Assembly: GCA_013288895.1 (NCBI GenBank)
Contig: JABDAY010000011.1
Location: forward strand, 1 to 46,150
Source: Chlamydiota bacterium
GTDB lineage: Bacteria; Chlamydiota; Chlamydiia; Chlamydiales; Rhabdochlamydiaceae
DNA: 46,150 bases
Direction of reading: 5' to 3'
The translations under genes and the position numbers were made by a program. Numbering within the stretch: the first letter of the stretch is position 1; each line of letters starts with the position of its first letter. Below, piece after piece: positions 7,662 through 15,939 of the stretch. Below the pieces are notes generated by a model. The model was not told where the DNA came from. It did not search any database and worked only from the letters and a program-made list of their open reading frames with translations.

Positions 7662-9446
7662 TTAAAACTTGATCTCTACTGCCGTGTTTAGTGCTTGGAT
7701 ATAATAATTTTTGCTGAATTGTCCATCATAGCGCAATGTCACACCTAGGGTTTCGTTGCAATTAAGATAGGTTAATCCCAAAGACGCTGCTCCTTGATTG
7801 TGCAGAAAACGTAATCCTTGTACTGTAAAAGTGCAACCTGAACCCACGAAGCTAGCCTGCAAATGACGATTCGTAAGTGAAGCATCATTAATATAGCTCA
7901 ATTTTATACGTGGGACAATCGTGCCGGGTACACAGGAATTTTTAGAGAGATACCGTCTGGTCCAGATGACTCCAAATTCACTTTGTATGACTTCGCCTTT
8001 ATTTTTAGCTACTCTCAGATTTAAACTGCTGGCCCCGCTTTCTATTAATTTTTGTTGCGATAAATAAATATAATCCACTCCTATAAAGGGGATAATTTCC
8101 CTATATTCACCCCGACAAAAATTAAGTCCTGCTTCTAATCCAACTAATCCTTCCCAACTATTGTGAGACGCTCTTGCATGGCGATTGATTGTAGCAAAGT
8201 GCAAATGACGATCGCTTTGGTAATGGCTATAGGCGCCTAGTAGCGTAGCATTGACGTAACCAGCCCCATTTGACCAATTAGTATAAAGGCCAGCATAGTA
8301 ACTATTGATATTGGCATGTCCAGCCGATTGGTTCCAATTTAGACGTGAATAGGTATAGCTTGCCGCAGTGCCGAGTCTAAACTCGTTGTTACCTACGGCA
8401 TCCACTCCAATCGTGCCACCACCGATCCAATCAGTATACCCAAATTGCTGGCCATAGGAATTTTGTTTTTGCCATGCTCCAAGCGCTTCTCCCCATACAT
8501 GAAGACTATTGCAGCAATTGGATGATAAATCGACTTCCTCAAGGTGCTGAAAATAGCTAGAACGGATGAGCAAAGCATTTTGAATCTGATTCCAAGTTAA
8601 CCCGGAAAACTGAGATGGCTGCATCTGATTAAAGCTATTGTTAATTCCATCTGGATCTAATGTTAATAGTGCTGCACTGACCGCTTCAACATCAGATCCT
8701 GTAGTGATCCCACCTCCTAAATAACAAAAAGCTGCTGCTGATGCATTACTATCCAACCCTATAGCTTCAAGCGGGAGAACTTCTACCACAACAGCATTTG
8801 GTTCGTAAATGACACTCAATAAACTTGGTACACTGCTTTCAATTGTGGAGAATATTCCTGTCATTCCACTTGTAGCGGTGATGAGCGTGTAAGACTGCAG
8901 GGTTTGAAAGCTTTCAGATAAGGGGATAACTTCTAATATTCCATTGATTTGTGCCGTTCCTGTCACAGCAATGAGATCATGTGTGCCATCAGAAGCCACC
9001 TCCATTTCCAGAAAACTGAAAGGAGTCAATGCTAGATTTGCTGTGTTGATCGTTCCAATGGAGTTCCCCGGTGATAAAATCCCAGAGTTGGTAAGATTTC
9101 CCATCAGAGTCGCATTGCCAGAAAGGGTAGCTTGAGCGCCAACAACGACGCTCCCTATAACACTTCCATTTAAATTAAGGGTCCCTTGTTGTACAGAGGT
9201 GATCCCCGAATAAGTATTGGCTCCATTAAGTTCTAAAGTGCCTTCCCCAATCTTATAAAGTCCTCCAGTCGTGTTTGGTCCACTTGTTTGATCCCCCTCT
9301 ATTGGGGTTGCAATCGCCAAAGTATTGTTTAGATTAAAGGTAATAGATCCTTGTTCACGGACAAAGATATCCTGGCCCAAAGCAGCTCCGTCACCACCAC
9401 TGGAAGAAGGGATCATTGAAGCGCCACCAATTCCGGCAATGGCCAC
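7662..9446 (-). CDS. Autotransporter, C-terminal part (passenger end and beta-barrel) of a frameshifted gene
   Basis: This frame encodes the C-terminal two thirds of a Pmp-like autotransporter. GTLELNGANTYSGITSVQQG is an autotransporter-associated beta-strand repeat. A passenger stretch with NSIGTINTANL follows, and the last 280 residues form the outer membrane barrel, ending in an aromatic residue (VEIKF). It is out of frame with the upstream signal-peptide part at 9479-10687. The open frame actually runs without a stop from here back to about 9567, encoding GGSDPND and IFIQSGGSLTIVDAP, which continues the Gly-rich passenger. The first ATG in this frame (9446) is internal, with no signal peptide, so alone it could not be exported. 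Compare the intact paralogue at 11478-15362. Confidence 0.85.
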   Translation of the reverse strand: MAIAGIGGASMIPSSSGGDGAALGQDIFVREQGSITFNLNNTLAIATPIEGDQTSGPNTTGGLYKIGEGTLELNGANTYSGITSVQQGTLNLNGSVIGSVVVGAQATLSGNATLMGNLTNSGILSPGNSIGTINTANLALTPFSFLEMEVASDGTHDLIAVTGTAQINGILEVIPLSESFQTLQSYTLITATSGMTGIFSTIESSVPSLLSVIYEPNAVVVEVLPLEAIGLDSNASAAAFCYLGGGITTGSDVEAVSAALLTLDPDGINNSFNQMQPSQFSGLTWNQIQNALLIRSSYFQHLEEVDLSSNCCNSLHVWGEALGAWQKQNSYGQQFGYTDWIGGGTIGVDAVGNNEFRLGTAASYTYSRLNWNQSAGHANINSYYAGLYTNWSNGAGYVNATLLGAYSHYQSDRHLHFATINRHARASHNSWEGLVGLEAGLNFCRGEYREIIPFIGVDYIYLSQQKLIESGASSLNLRVAKNKGEVIQSEFGVIWTRRYLSKNSCVPGTIVPRIKLSYINDASLTNRHLQASFVGSGCTFTVQGLRFLHNQGAASLGLTYLNCNETLGVTLRYDGQFSKNYYIQALNTAVEIKF

Positions 9447-9478
9447 ATTACCAGAAATTTGTGGAGCATCGACGATAG

Positions 9479-10687
9479 TTAGACTACCACCACTTTGAAT
9501 AAAAATAGCTCCTCCGAGCCCAGAACCACCCCCACCACCGCCATTATCATTAGGGTCAGATCCTCCATTGCCCCTCCAGCATTGAAGCCACCACCTCCTA
9601 TACCTCCAACCAGTCCACCTCCACCTCCAGCTCCAAATCCTCCTACACCACCGGCGATAAGACCACCAGCTCCTCCTCCACCAAGTTTTCCACCTGATCC
9701 CCCTGTATTATTACCACTACCTCCACCTCCACCGCCCCCAGCAGCTCCTACACCATTGGCTCCCGGGTAACCACTTTCTGATGCACTTCCAGCTCCACCT
9801 CCGCCTCCAAATAGTAAATCGGCTCCAATCCCATTACCTCCATTTCCAGGTATTCCAGAACTCCCCATTCCAGTGGCAGAAACACCATATTGACTATCAC
9901 CTGCACCTCCTCCACCATTACCGGCGGACTGAGCTCCGCCAAGAAATGCGCCTGTTGGGCCTGCGTTTCCACCTATTCCACCAGGGGTCACACTATTATT
10001 GCCCGCACCTCCGCCACCACCACCAAAATAAACTCCGTTGCCACCATTTACAACAGAAAATAATCCTCCACCATCTCCTCCATTGCTATGACCTCCACCA
10101 CCCCCTCCTGTTGAAACAGCGGTAGCATCGCCTCCATCCCCACCTCCAAATCCACCACCCCCTCCAGCTCCAGATTGTCCACTGGCAGTTTCTCCTATGC
10201 CCCCATCACCGCCTTGAGCGACATTATTAAGGAGACTCGAAACAGTTAGGGTAACCGATGCACCTCCGTGGATGTAAAGAGCGCCTCCACCTCCGACACC
10301 ACCACCGCCACCTGAATATCCGGTACCCCCTTTTCCCCCTAGGGAAAGGGCATTTTGAACAGTGATATTATTGATGGCAGTCGTTCCTGAGACCACTTGA
10401 AAAGCTTGGTAATTATTTGCACCGTCGATGGTGATCCCTGCTCCATTAATCGTATAACTTTGGATGATCGCAGGAAGTGAAGAGGTTAGAATGATTGATT
10501 GTCCTGCAATGGAACTACAGTCAATTGTATCGCCGCTATTGGCGTTTAAAATCCAATAAGGCAATGTTCCAGCCATGTTAGAGTCATTTGAAGTGCTATT
10601 AACGTCTCTAGATGCTGCTTCTATAAAATGTGTAGACAGGACACAAACAGCAAATAGGATTTTAGAGTAAAAAAAATTTCCCGACAT
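9479..10687 (-). CDS. Autotransporter, N-terminal part (signal peptide and Gly-rich passenger) of a frameshifted gene
   Basis: The protein begins with a signal peptide (MSGNFFYSKILFAVCVLSTHFIEA) and then ITIDGANNYQAFQV and NNITVQNALS segments typical of a beta-helix passenger. About 200 residues of Gly-rich repeats follow (GGGGGG, GGSGGKLGGGGAGG). It ends with about 30 residues of unrelated frame (MEDLTLMIMAVVGVV...) that lie after a 1-base loss near 9567-9569. Restoring one A there (GGGGCAATGG to GGGGCAAATGG) joins this frame directly to the downstream barrel frame. I chose ATG 10687, preceded by AGGAGTTGAGGG; a TTG three codons upstream (10696) is the alternative. The intact ancestor would have had about 1000 residues. 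Confidence 0.85.
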   Translation of the reverse strand: MSGNFFYSKILFAVCVLSTHFIEAASRDVNSTSNDSNMAGTLPYWILNANSGDTIDCSSIAGQSIILTSSLPAIIQSYTINGAGITIDGANNYQAFQVVSGTTAINNITVQNALSLGGKGGTGYSGGGGGVGGGGALYIHGGASVTLTVSSLLNNVAQGGDGGIGETASGQSGAGGGGGFGGGDGGDATAVSTGGGGGGHSNGGDGGGLFSVVNGGNGVYFGGGGGGAGNNSVTPGGIGGNAGPTGAFLGGAQSAGNGGGGAGDSQYGVSATGMGSSGIPGNGGNGIGADLLFGGGGGAGSASESGYPGANGVGAAGGGGGGGSGNNTGGSGGKLGGGGAGGLIAGGVGGFGAGGGGGLVGGIGGGGFNAGGAMEDLTLMIMAVVGVVLGSEELFLFKVVVV

Positions 10688-10773
10688 AGCCCTCAACTCC
10701 TTGGATGGTCAAATTTCATCTCAAATTCTTATGTATACGCCAAAAAAACTTTTTTTACAACTTAGGACATTTC

Positions 10774-10820
10774 AATCCAGCAGCTCCCTCTAGGCGCGGG
10801 AGCCGTTGATTTTTCTTGGC
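10774..10820. repeat. REP-like hairpin sequence, degenerate copy
   Basis: CAGCAGCTCCCTCTAGGCGC and GGGAGC are shared with the hairpin at 45959-45999. The sequence GTTGATTTTTCTTGGC (10805-10820) recurs at 46086-46101. The hairpin here has several mismatches. It follows the stop of the deformylase remnant. Confidence 0.5.
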
Positions 10821-10832
10821 GGAGCAAAAAAA

Positions 10833-11263
10833 TTAGCCTTTGAGGCTAAGCCATGTTTCCCAGGGGCACCTATTAGGCCAGGTCTGCCATGTTTGCCGGT
10901 AGTAAGGAAGTTCTTCTTTTTCCACCCAATGGAGAATGCCATCTTTCCCAACTCTATCTGGGAAACGGATCCCATTAAGGTGATCGATCTCATGTTGCAC
11001 GATGCGGGCTGTGAAACCTGAAAACTTCTCTTGAAGACGGTTGCCGTTGCTATCATAGGCAATGATGACGATCTCCTTTGGTCGAGATACCACACCGCGT
11101 ATACGTGGATCCACTGAAAGACACCCAATCTCTCGCTCGGTTGTCAGCTCCTCTGAAGCTTCAATGATTTCAGGATTTATGTAGATGCGAAGCTCCCCAT
11201 ATCTTCGTGTTTCATTGTTAAAACCGATATCAACAAGAATGATAGGAATTGAACCAGCGACCA
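10833..11263 (-). pseudogene. def: Peptide deformylase, 5'-truncated
   Basis: The frame encodes IPIILVDIGF, INPEIIEASEELTTEREIGCLSV and QHEIDHLNGIRFPDRV. These are motif 2 (GCLS, here with Ile in place of the usual Glu before Gly) and motif 3 (HEIDH, metal ligands and catalytic Glu) of peptide deformylase, which removes the formyl group from new proteins. The N-terminal 40-50 residues, including motif 1 (GVGLAAPQ), are missing. The sequence runs straight into a tRNA-Met fragment at about 11246-11277. An internal ATG at 11114 would give 93 residues without the GCLS cysteine ligand. It is therefore a non-functional remnant, and a working def gene must lie elsewhere. The break point at a tRNA fragment suggests loss by integration or recombination. 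Confidence 0.8.
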
Positions 11264-11277
11264 GCGGGTTATGAGTC
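11246..11277 (-). other. tRNA-Met fragment, mosaic att-like remnant
   Basis: On the minus strand this reads GGACTCATAACCCGC, then TGGTCGCTGGTTCAATT: anticodon arm, variable loop and T arm of a tRNA with a CAT anticodon. The 5' T-stem (GCTGG) matches the fragment at 15501-15542, while the T-loop and following bases (CAATTCCTA) match the intact tRNA at 28647-28719, so the T stem cannot pair. It shares the core CGACCAGCGGGTTATGAG (11258-11275) with both. Confidence 0.75.
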
Positions 11278-11477
11278 CCATTCCCGGTGTAACTCTGAAC
11301 ACAAGAGAGTTAACCAGAATCACATTTTCCTCTCAAGAATATTAGGAACTTGTTCAGATTGGCTCTAAAATGTGCTGTAAGCGTCCAGTCGTTTGCGGAA
11401 AAAATGCGGAAAATAAGTATTGCGAAGATTGACATGTCAATCTCTAGACTTGGCATTCGAAAGACTTTTTTTTACAA

Positions 11478-14400
11478 CTAGAAGTGGAAGCCTACCTTGA
11501 GATGCACATTGTTATCCTGATAGTGGGTTCCAAATTCCCCAACATAATTCAAAGAAGCATATAGAAAGTCTTCATAGAACGAGGCTGTCAAGCTGACTTT
11601 AGGTGAAATGAGGTTACGGTTGGGGTTGAGTCCTGTGACGGTGTATGTGCCGTTGCCGCCACCCTGAAAAAATGAGGCGTTATACTGACTCCCGTCAAAG
11701 CGTTGCTCGCGAATGTAACTGACTCCGGCCGTTGGAAGCCACTCGCTGCTCGCGAAACAGAAAGCGCGCAGGAGGTTGAAGCCCACTTCTCCACGGGCTA
11801 GATTCTCATGTATCGCGGCAACTTTAAGATCCAGGCTATCCGCTCCAGATTCCTGGAATTTATCTTGCTGCAGATAGGTGTAATACCCGCTGACAAATGG
11901 TTTGATGCTCCATCTGTCTCCATCAAACGACAGCCCCAAATTCAGCTGCGCTGTTCCGCCAAGCCCGGATGTGGTATGGTAGGCTGTCCTGTCTATCCCA
12001 ACAAAGTCGATATTCCTCTTTCCGTTGTACCAGTTGTATGTGCCTAGCAGGGAGGCATTGATAAATAACCATCGGTTAAAAAACGATTCGTAGAGTCCTA
12101 AATAGGCGCTGTTGATGTGTCCGGAGCCCGCATTTTCTTTCCAAGTCACTTTCGAATAAGAGTACCCGCCAACCATTCCTGCAAACGTATTCTTGGCAAA
12201 TTTGTAGTCTACTCCGGTCATCATCCCACCGCTGCCAGCACGAAAGCCCACATTCTCACCTAGGTTTCCTTGCCGTATCCAATCACCCACTTCATCTATC
12301 CACACGTTAAAGCGCTGATCTGTACATCTCTTCTCTTTTAGATTTGTAGTTGGCTCCTGGCAGAGAGTCTGAGGGCAGAGATTGTACATATATTGACTGA
12401 TTAACTGTGTCATGCGGATGTTGTTATTCTGCTGGGTAATGACAAAGCCTTTGAACATTGCCGGCTGCAATTGCAAAAGGGCAGCATTGACCGCTCCGAG
12501 TGTGGGCAATATCAATATCTGATTGATCACAAACGCCATGTCAGTGCCAAGAACTGGTAACGTATTGTTTAGGCTTGCGGCCACAGCACGAGCATTGGGA
12601 TCAAGGGGGGTCAAATTCGGAAAAGGAGGGGGAGGAAATAGTGTAAGCAAGATCTCATTCGACAGATAGTCGATTTGATACCCAAAGGTTGATGGAATAT
12701 TGACATTGGCAAAGACTTCGGTTCCTGTAAAACTGCCTGCCGTCAAGATCGTATAAATTGGAGTTGCTCCATAGTACCCAGAATCTGGGAGCACATCGAG
12801 AGTAACTAGATGTATATCTGCTACTCCGGAGATAGCTAGCAGGTCCGTTTCGGTTGGATTTAATTCGATTTCTAACGTGCCGCCGGTTGGTACGTAGCCT
12901 CCTGTGATTGTGAGGGTATTGATTGAGTTGCCTGGAGCAACTGTACCGGTGCCTGTGACATCGCCGACGATCGGGCCCACCCCTTTAAGGAAAGCGCCGG
13001 CGTTGACGGTGACCGGTGCAGTCAGGGGGCAGTTCACAGAAAGTGTAGTGGTTCCAGAAACTGTTACTGATGTTAGTGCCTTAGCTGCCCCTGTGAGATT
13101 GAGTCCTCCGGAAGATTGGATGATGAGATTACCTGGGGTGGTAACGACTCCAGGATAATTCGTAGAGGCCGCTTGGTTTATCGTTAAGGTTTGACCTCCT
13201 AGAGCAAGCGAGCCCCCTGATTCTCCTTGGAAGTTGTTGATCGTGGCACCGGTGGTTGCTGAGATATCGAATATGCCTCCATTAACATTCACAGAGCTTG
13301 AAGAAACAATCGTTCCTGCGCCGCTGAGAGCGAGAGTTCCCCCTGCAATTGTCGTTGCTCCCATGTAGGTATTGGCATTTGTTAAGAACAGAGTGCCAGA
13401 TCCGCCTTGCTGTGTGAGACCATTAGTTCCTGGGCCAATTACGCCGGAGAGAGTAAGCTGTTGGCCTCCGTCTACGTCGATGATTCCTGTTGCCGCGAGC
13501 GTTACAGTTTGGCTCAACGTGAAAGGAGAACTGACTGTTGCATGTAGCGTGCCTCCCCCGAACGTTAAACCGGTGCCGGTACCGAGTTGATTGCTCGCAG
13601 AGATCTGCAGAACGCCCAAGTTAATTATGGTGTTTCCTGCGTAGGTGTTATCGCCGGCAAGAACGACAGTCCCTAAGCCCTCCTTTTGTAGAGTGGCTCC
13701 CAGGCCAGACCCGACGAGATAGTTTTGATTTGGGAGAATAGTGTTTAGGTTATCATCTCCGATAGAGCCTGAGACGGTAACTGTTGTGCTCGCAGCAGGA
13801 TTAAAGAGGAGCGGCCCCTGGCCATACACAAAGATTCCATCGGTTAATCCGGCGCCGGTGCGGATACCAAAGCCCGTGCCGCCGGTTGGAGCAAACCCTG
13901 CTTGCGCTGCTTGCACGATGACGTTGTCATTGATTGTCAAAGATCCCCCGCCATCTGTGCGGACGAAGATGGAGCCTCCGAGACCCGCGCCACCACCGCC
14001 GCCATTTGAGCGAGGCATAGTAATCATGCCGGTGCCGCTGCCTGGGCCTGGATTACCATCATTTCCCGCGTTCATGCCGACGCCGGCAGCGGCGCCGAAA
14101 CCCCCATCTCCGGCGAGCGCACTAGCGGCGACGCCGATAGCTCCTCCTCCAGCTCCAAAACCTCCGGACCCGCCGTTTACTCCCCCGCCGTGAACGCCGC
14201 CACCGCCGCCGAAGTCGAGACCATTGCCGCCACCACCACCGCCGCCACCGAAGACGCCGCCAGTACCGGCGAAACCATCTGCGCCACCGCCTCCACCACC
14301 ACCGGTGCCGCCGTTGCCACCACCACCCGCACTATTTCCACCGCCACCGCCACCACCGCCAGAACCTCCGGCACCGCCGTTGCCGCCAACCCCTACTGTG

Positions 14401-15362
14401 CCATTGTCACCTGCAGTTACACCTGTTCCAGAGCCACCTCCTCCACCGCCGCCGCCCTGAACTCCTCCCGTGCCACCGACATCTCCTCCGAGACCATCAA
14501 TGCCGCCGCCAAGGCCATCTCCGCTTCCCGAATTATCGCCACCGCCGCCGCCCCCACCGAATAAAGCAAAAGCGCCCGAACTGCTACCTGCACTCCCTGG
14601 TGAGCCCAAGCCTCCAGCCCCTCCCTGAGAAGAACCTAGCAATCCGCCACCGCCGCCGCCATAGCCATTATTTCCGTTGGCTCCATCAGCTAGAGCACCG
14701 CCGCCCCCGCCGTTACTGCCGCCACTGCCACTATAGCCCCCGCCGCCACCGCCGTTGGTTCCTGCGTTACCTCCGAGGCCGCCACCACCATCTCCCAAAG
14801 TAGCAGTTCCGTTGCCGCCGATGGCGGTGTTGGTGCCATCAAAGGTAACATTGGTAAGAGTAACATCCGCCGCATTGACGAAGAGAGCGCCGCCGAGGCC
14901 TGCGCCGCCGCCGCAGCCAGTGCCTCCTTGGGCCGTACAGTTTTGTAAAGTCAGGTTTTCAATGGCGATCGTGCCATGATGGGCAAAGAATCCGCGATAG
15001 GCTCCGCTTCCATCAATAACAATAGGGGTATTGCCAGGATTCGTTCCATCGATGATTAGCGATGTGGTGGCTCCGCTATCAAACATCAACAAGGGAGGTA
15101 AAATCGCATTCAGTTGAATGAGATTGTTTCCTCCAGGTAAAACAAACTGGATAAGATAGGTGTCATTTTGTGCTGCCTCATTGGCTACATTTATCGCATT
15201 GATGCAATAGCGTAAATCACCGCTGTTTCCAGTGCCTGATCCTCCACTCATATAAGACCCATCGCCACTGGTGCTAACTGTATATGGTGCGTGAGCGTAT
15301 AGTTCAGCACGGAGGGAGAGGCTCAACGTAATAGAGTAGACTACTAGTGGGTGCAGCTTCAT
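11478..15362 (-). CDS. Large Gly-rich autotransporter, Pmp-like
   Basis: This intact 1294-residue protein has a signal peptide (MKLHPLVVYSITLSLSLRAELYAHA) and a first block with SLIIDGTNPGNTPIVIDGSG and IAIENLTLQNCTAQGG beta-helix strands. About 300 residues of very Gly-rich repeats follow (GGGGG with Ser, Asn, Ala interruptions). Next comes a set of autotransporter-associated beta-strand repeats (GTVVLAGDNTYAGNTIINLG, GTLFLTNANTYMGATTIAGG), and a C-terminal beta-barrel of about 280 residues ends in Phe (VGFHF). Such proteins are type V secreted adhesins or surface proteins; chlamydial Pmps belong to this class. It is a close paralogue of the broken gene at 7662-10687 and likely arose by tandem duplication, although a tRNA-derived fragment lies at each side (11246 and 15501). 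The start follows TTAGGATCCTCT. Confidence 0.9.
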   Translation of the reverse strand: MKLHPLVVYSITLSLSLRAELYAHAPYTVSTSGDGSYMSGGSGTGNSGDLRYCINAINVANEAAQNDTYLIQFVLPGGNNLIQLNAILPPLLMFDSGATTSLIIDGTNPGNTPIVIDGSGAYRGFFAHHGTIAIENLTLQNCTAQGGTGCGGGAGLGGALFVNAADVTLTNVTFDGTNTAIGGNGTATLGDGGGGLGGNAGTNGGGGGGYSGSGGSNGGGGGALADGANGNNGYGGGGGGLLGSSQGGAGGLGSPGSAGSSSGAFALFGGGGGGGDNSGSGDGLGGGIDGLGGDVGGTGGVQGGGGGGGGSGTGVTAGDNGTVGVGGNGGAGGSGGGGGGGGNSAGGGGNGGTGGGGGGGADGFAGTGGVFGGGGGGGGNGLDFGGGGGVHGGGVNGGSGGFGAGGGAIGVAASALAGDGGFGAAAGVGMNAGNDGNPGPGSGTGMITMPRSNGGGGGAGLGGSIFVRTDGGGSLTINDNVIVQAAQAGFAPTGGTGFGIRTGAGLTDGIFVYGQGPLLFNPAASTTVTVSGSIGDDNLNTILPNQNYLVGSGLGATLQKEGLGTVVLAGDNTYAGNTIINLGVLQISASNQLGTGTGLTFGGGTLHATVSSPFTLSQTVTLAATGIIDVDGGQQLTLSGVIGPGTNGLTQQGGSGTLFLTNANTYMGATTIAGGTLALSGAGTIVSSSSVNVNGGIFDISATTGATINNFQGESGGSLALGGQTLTINQAASTNYPGVVTTPGNLIIQSSGGLNLTGAAKALTSVTVSGTTTLSVNCPLTAPVTVNAGAFLKGVGPIVGDVTGTGTVAPGNSINTLTITGGYVPTGGTLEIELNPTETDLLAISGVADIHLVTLDVLPDSGYYGATPIYTILTAGSFTGTEVFANVNIPSTFGYQIDYLSNEILLTLFPPPPFPNLTPLDPNARAVAASLNNTLPVLGTDMAFVINQILILPTLGAVNAALLQLQPAMFKGFVITQQNNNIRMTQLISQYMYNLCPQTLCQEPTTNLKEKRCTDQRFNVWIDEVGDWIRQGNLGENVGFRAGSGGMMTGVDYKFAKNTFAGMVGGYSYSKVTWKENAGSGHINSAYLGLYESFFNRWLFINASLLGTYNWYNGKRNIDFVGIDRTAYHTTSGLGGTAQLNLGLSFDGDRWSIKPFVSGYYTYLQQDKFQESGADSLDLKVAAIHENLARGEVGFNLLRAFCFASSEWLPTAGVSYIREQRFDGSQYNASFFQGGGNGTYTVTGLNPNRNLISPKVSLTASFYEDFLYASLNYVGEFGTHYQDNNVHLKVGFHF

Positions 15363-15500
15363 AGAGGATCCTAATTAATTATTTTTATATTACGAATTAT
15401 GATGTTTATGTCAAAGGCAATATATTCCCCAATTTCTTCTAATTACTCTGGCAAATCGTCTAGTTTTTTAGGGAGTATAAGATTTCTGATTTAAGAAATG

Positions 15501-15542
15501 TGGGGCGGGCTGGGATTGAACCAGCGACCAGCGGGTTATGAG
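15501..15542 (-). other. Displaced 3' half of tRNA-Met, island attachment site
   Basis: On the minus strand this reads CTCATAACCCGC, TGGTC, GCTGG, TTCAATC, CCAGC, CCGCCCC and A: anticodon loop to discriminator base of a tRNA. Its T stem pairs perfectly, and its acceptor strand CCGCCCC is perfectly complementary to the GGGGCGG 5' strand of the intact tRNA at 28647-28719, better than that tRNA's own 3' strand (one G-U). It is best read as the original host 3' half, moved here when the island integrated. The identity core with the intact tRNA is 15525-15542. The surrounding gene-free stretch (15363-15939) otherwise holds only the TTGCACC motif at 15661. Confidence 0.8.
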
Positions 15543-15660
15543 GGAGGGAGCATTCCCCTCCACCCATCACCATCCAACCTCTATGCGCACCACTATAAGA
15601 AATTTGAGTGATTGAAGCAACCGGTTTCTGCTCAATTTTGCCGGTCAAAAGCGATGCCCA

Positions 15661-15678
15661 TTGCACCGCCAGTGCACC
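15661..15678 (+). repeat. TTGCACC double motif, candidate integrase arm site
   Basis: TTGCACCGCCAGTGCACC, a doublet at 11-base spacing. It is identical except for one base to 28545-28562 and has the same orientation. It lies 119 bases inside the left end of the island; the other copy lies 109 bases inside the right end. Confidence 0.5.
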
Positions 15679-15939
15679 ACACCTCATGACCTTACCCACA
15701 CTCAATAAAGCATTTAAGCTCTATCATAAAAACAACAAATTATTATTTTATTACTAAACCAAATAAAATCTAATTTTTCTTTAATTAACACATATTATTT
15801 AGCATTGAAGCAAACTAATCCTGGGCAGATAATCTATTAATCATCGAGGACTTAGGATTACGGATTTGCATATTGCATGTAAAATAAATTCTTGATACTC
15901 AGAACAGTAGAAGGATCAAGACTATTGAGGTAAAGGATT

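Noticed and set aside
9567-9569. Programmed frameshift in the autotransporter gene
   Set aside because: There is no slippery heptamer or downstream structure that I can see at this site; a simple 1-base loss explains it better.
13741-14979. Several plus-strand Pro-, Ala- or Thr-rich reading frames within the autotransporter genes
   Set aside because: They are antisense or shifted copies of the GGN repeat codons of the autotransporter and have no start signals.
15460-15705. An 81-codon minus-strand reading frame
   Set aside because: It contains the translated tRNA fragment (HNPLVAGSIPARPTF is a typical product of reading a tRNA) and has no ribosome binding site; it is not a gene.
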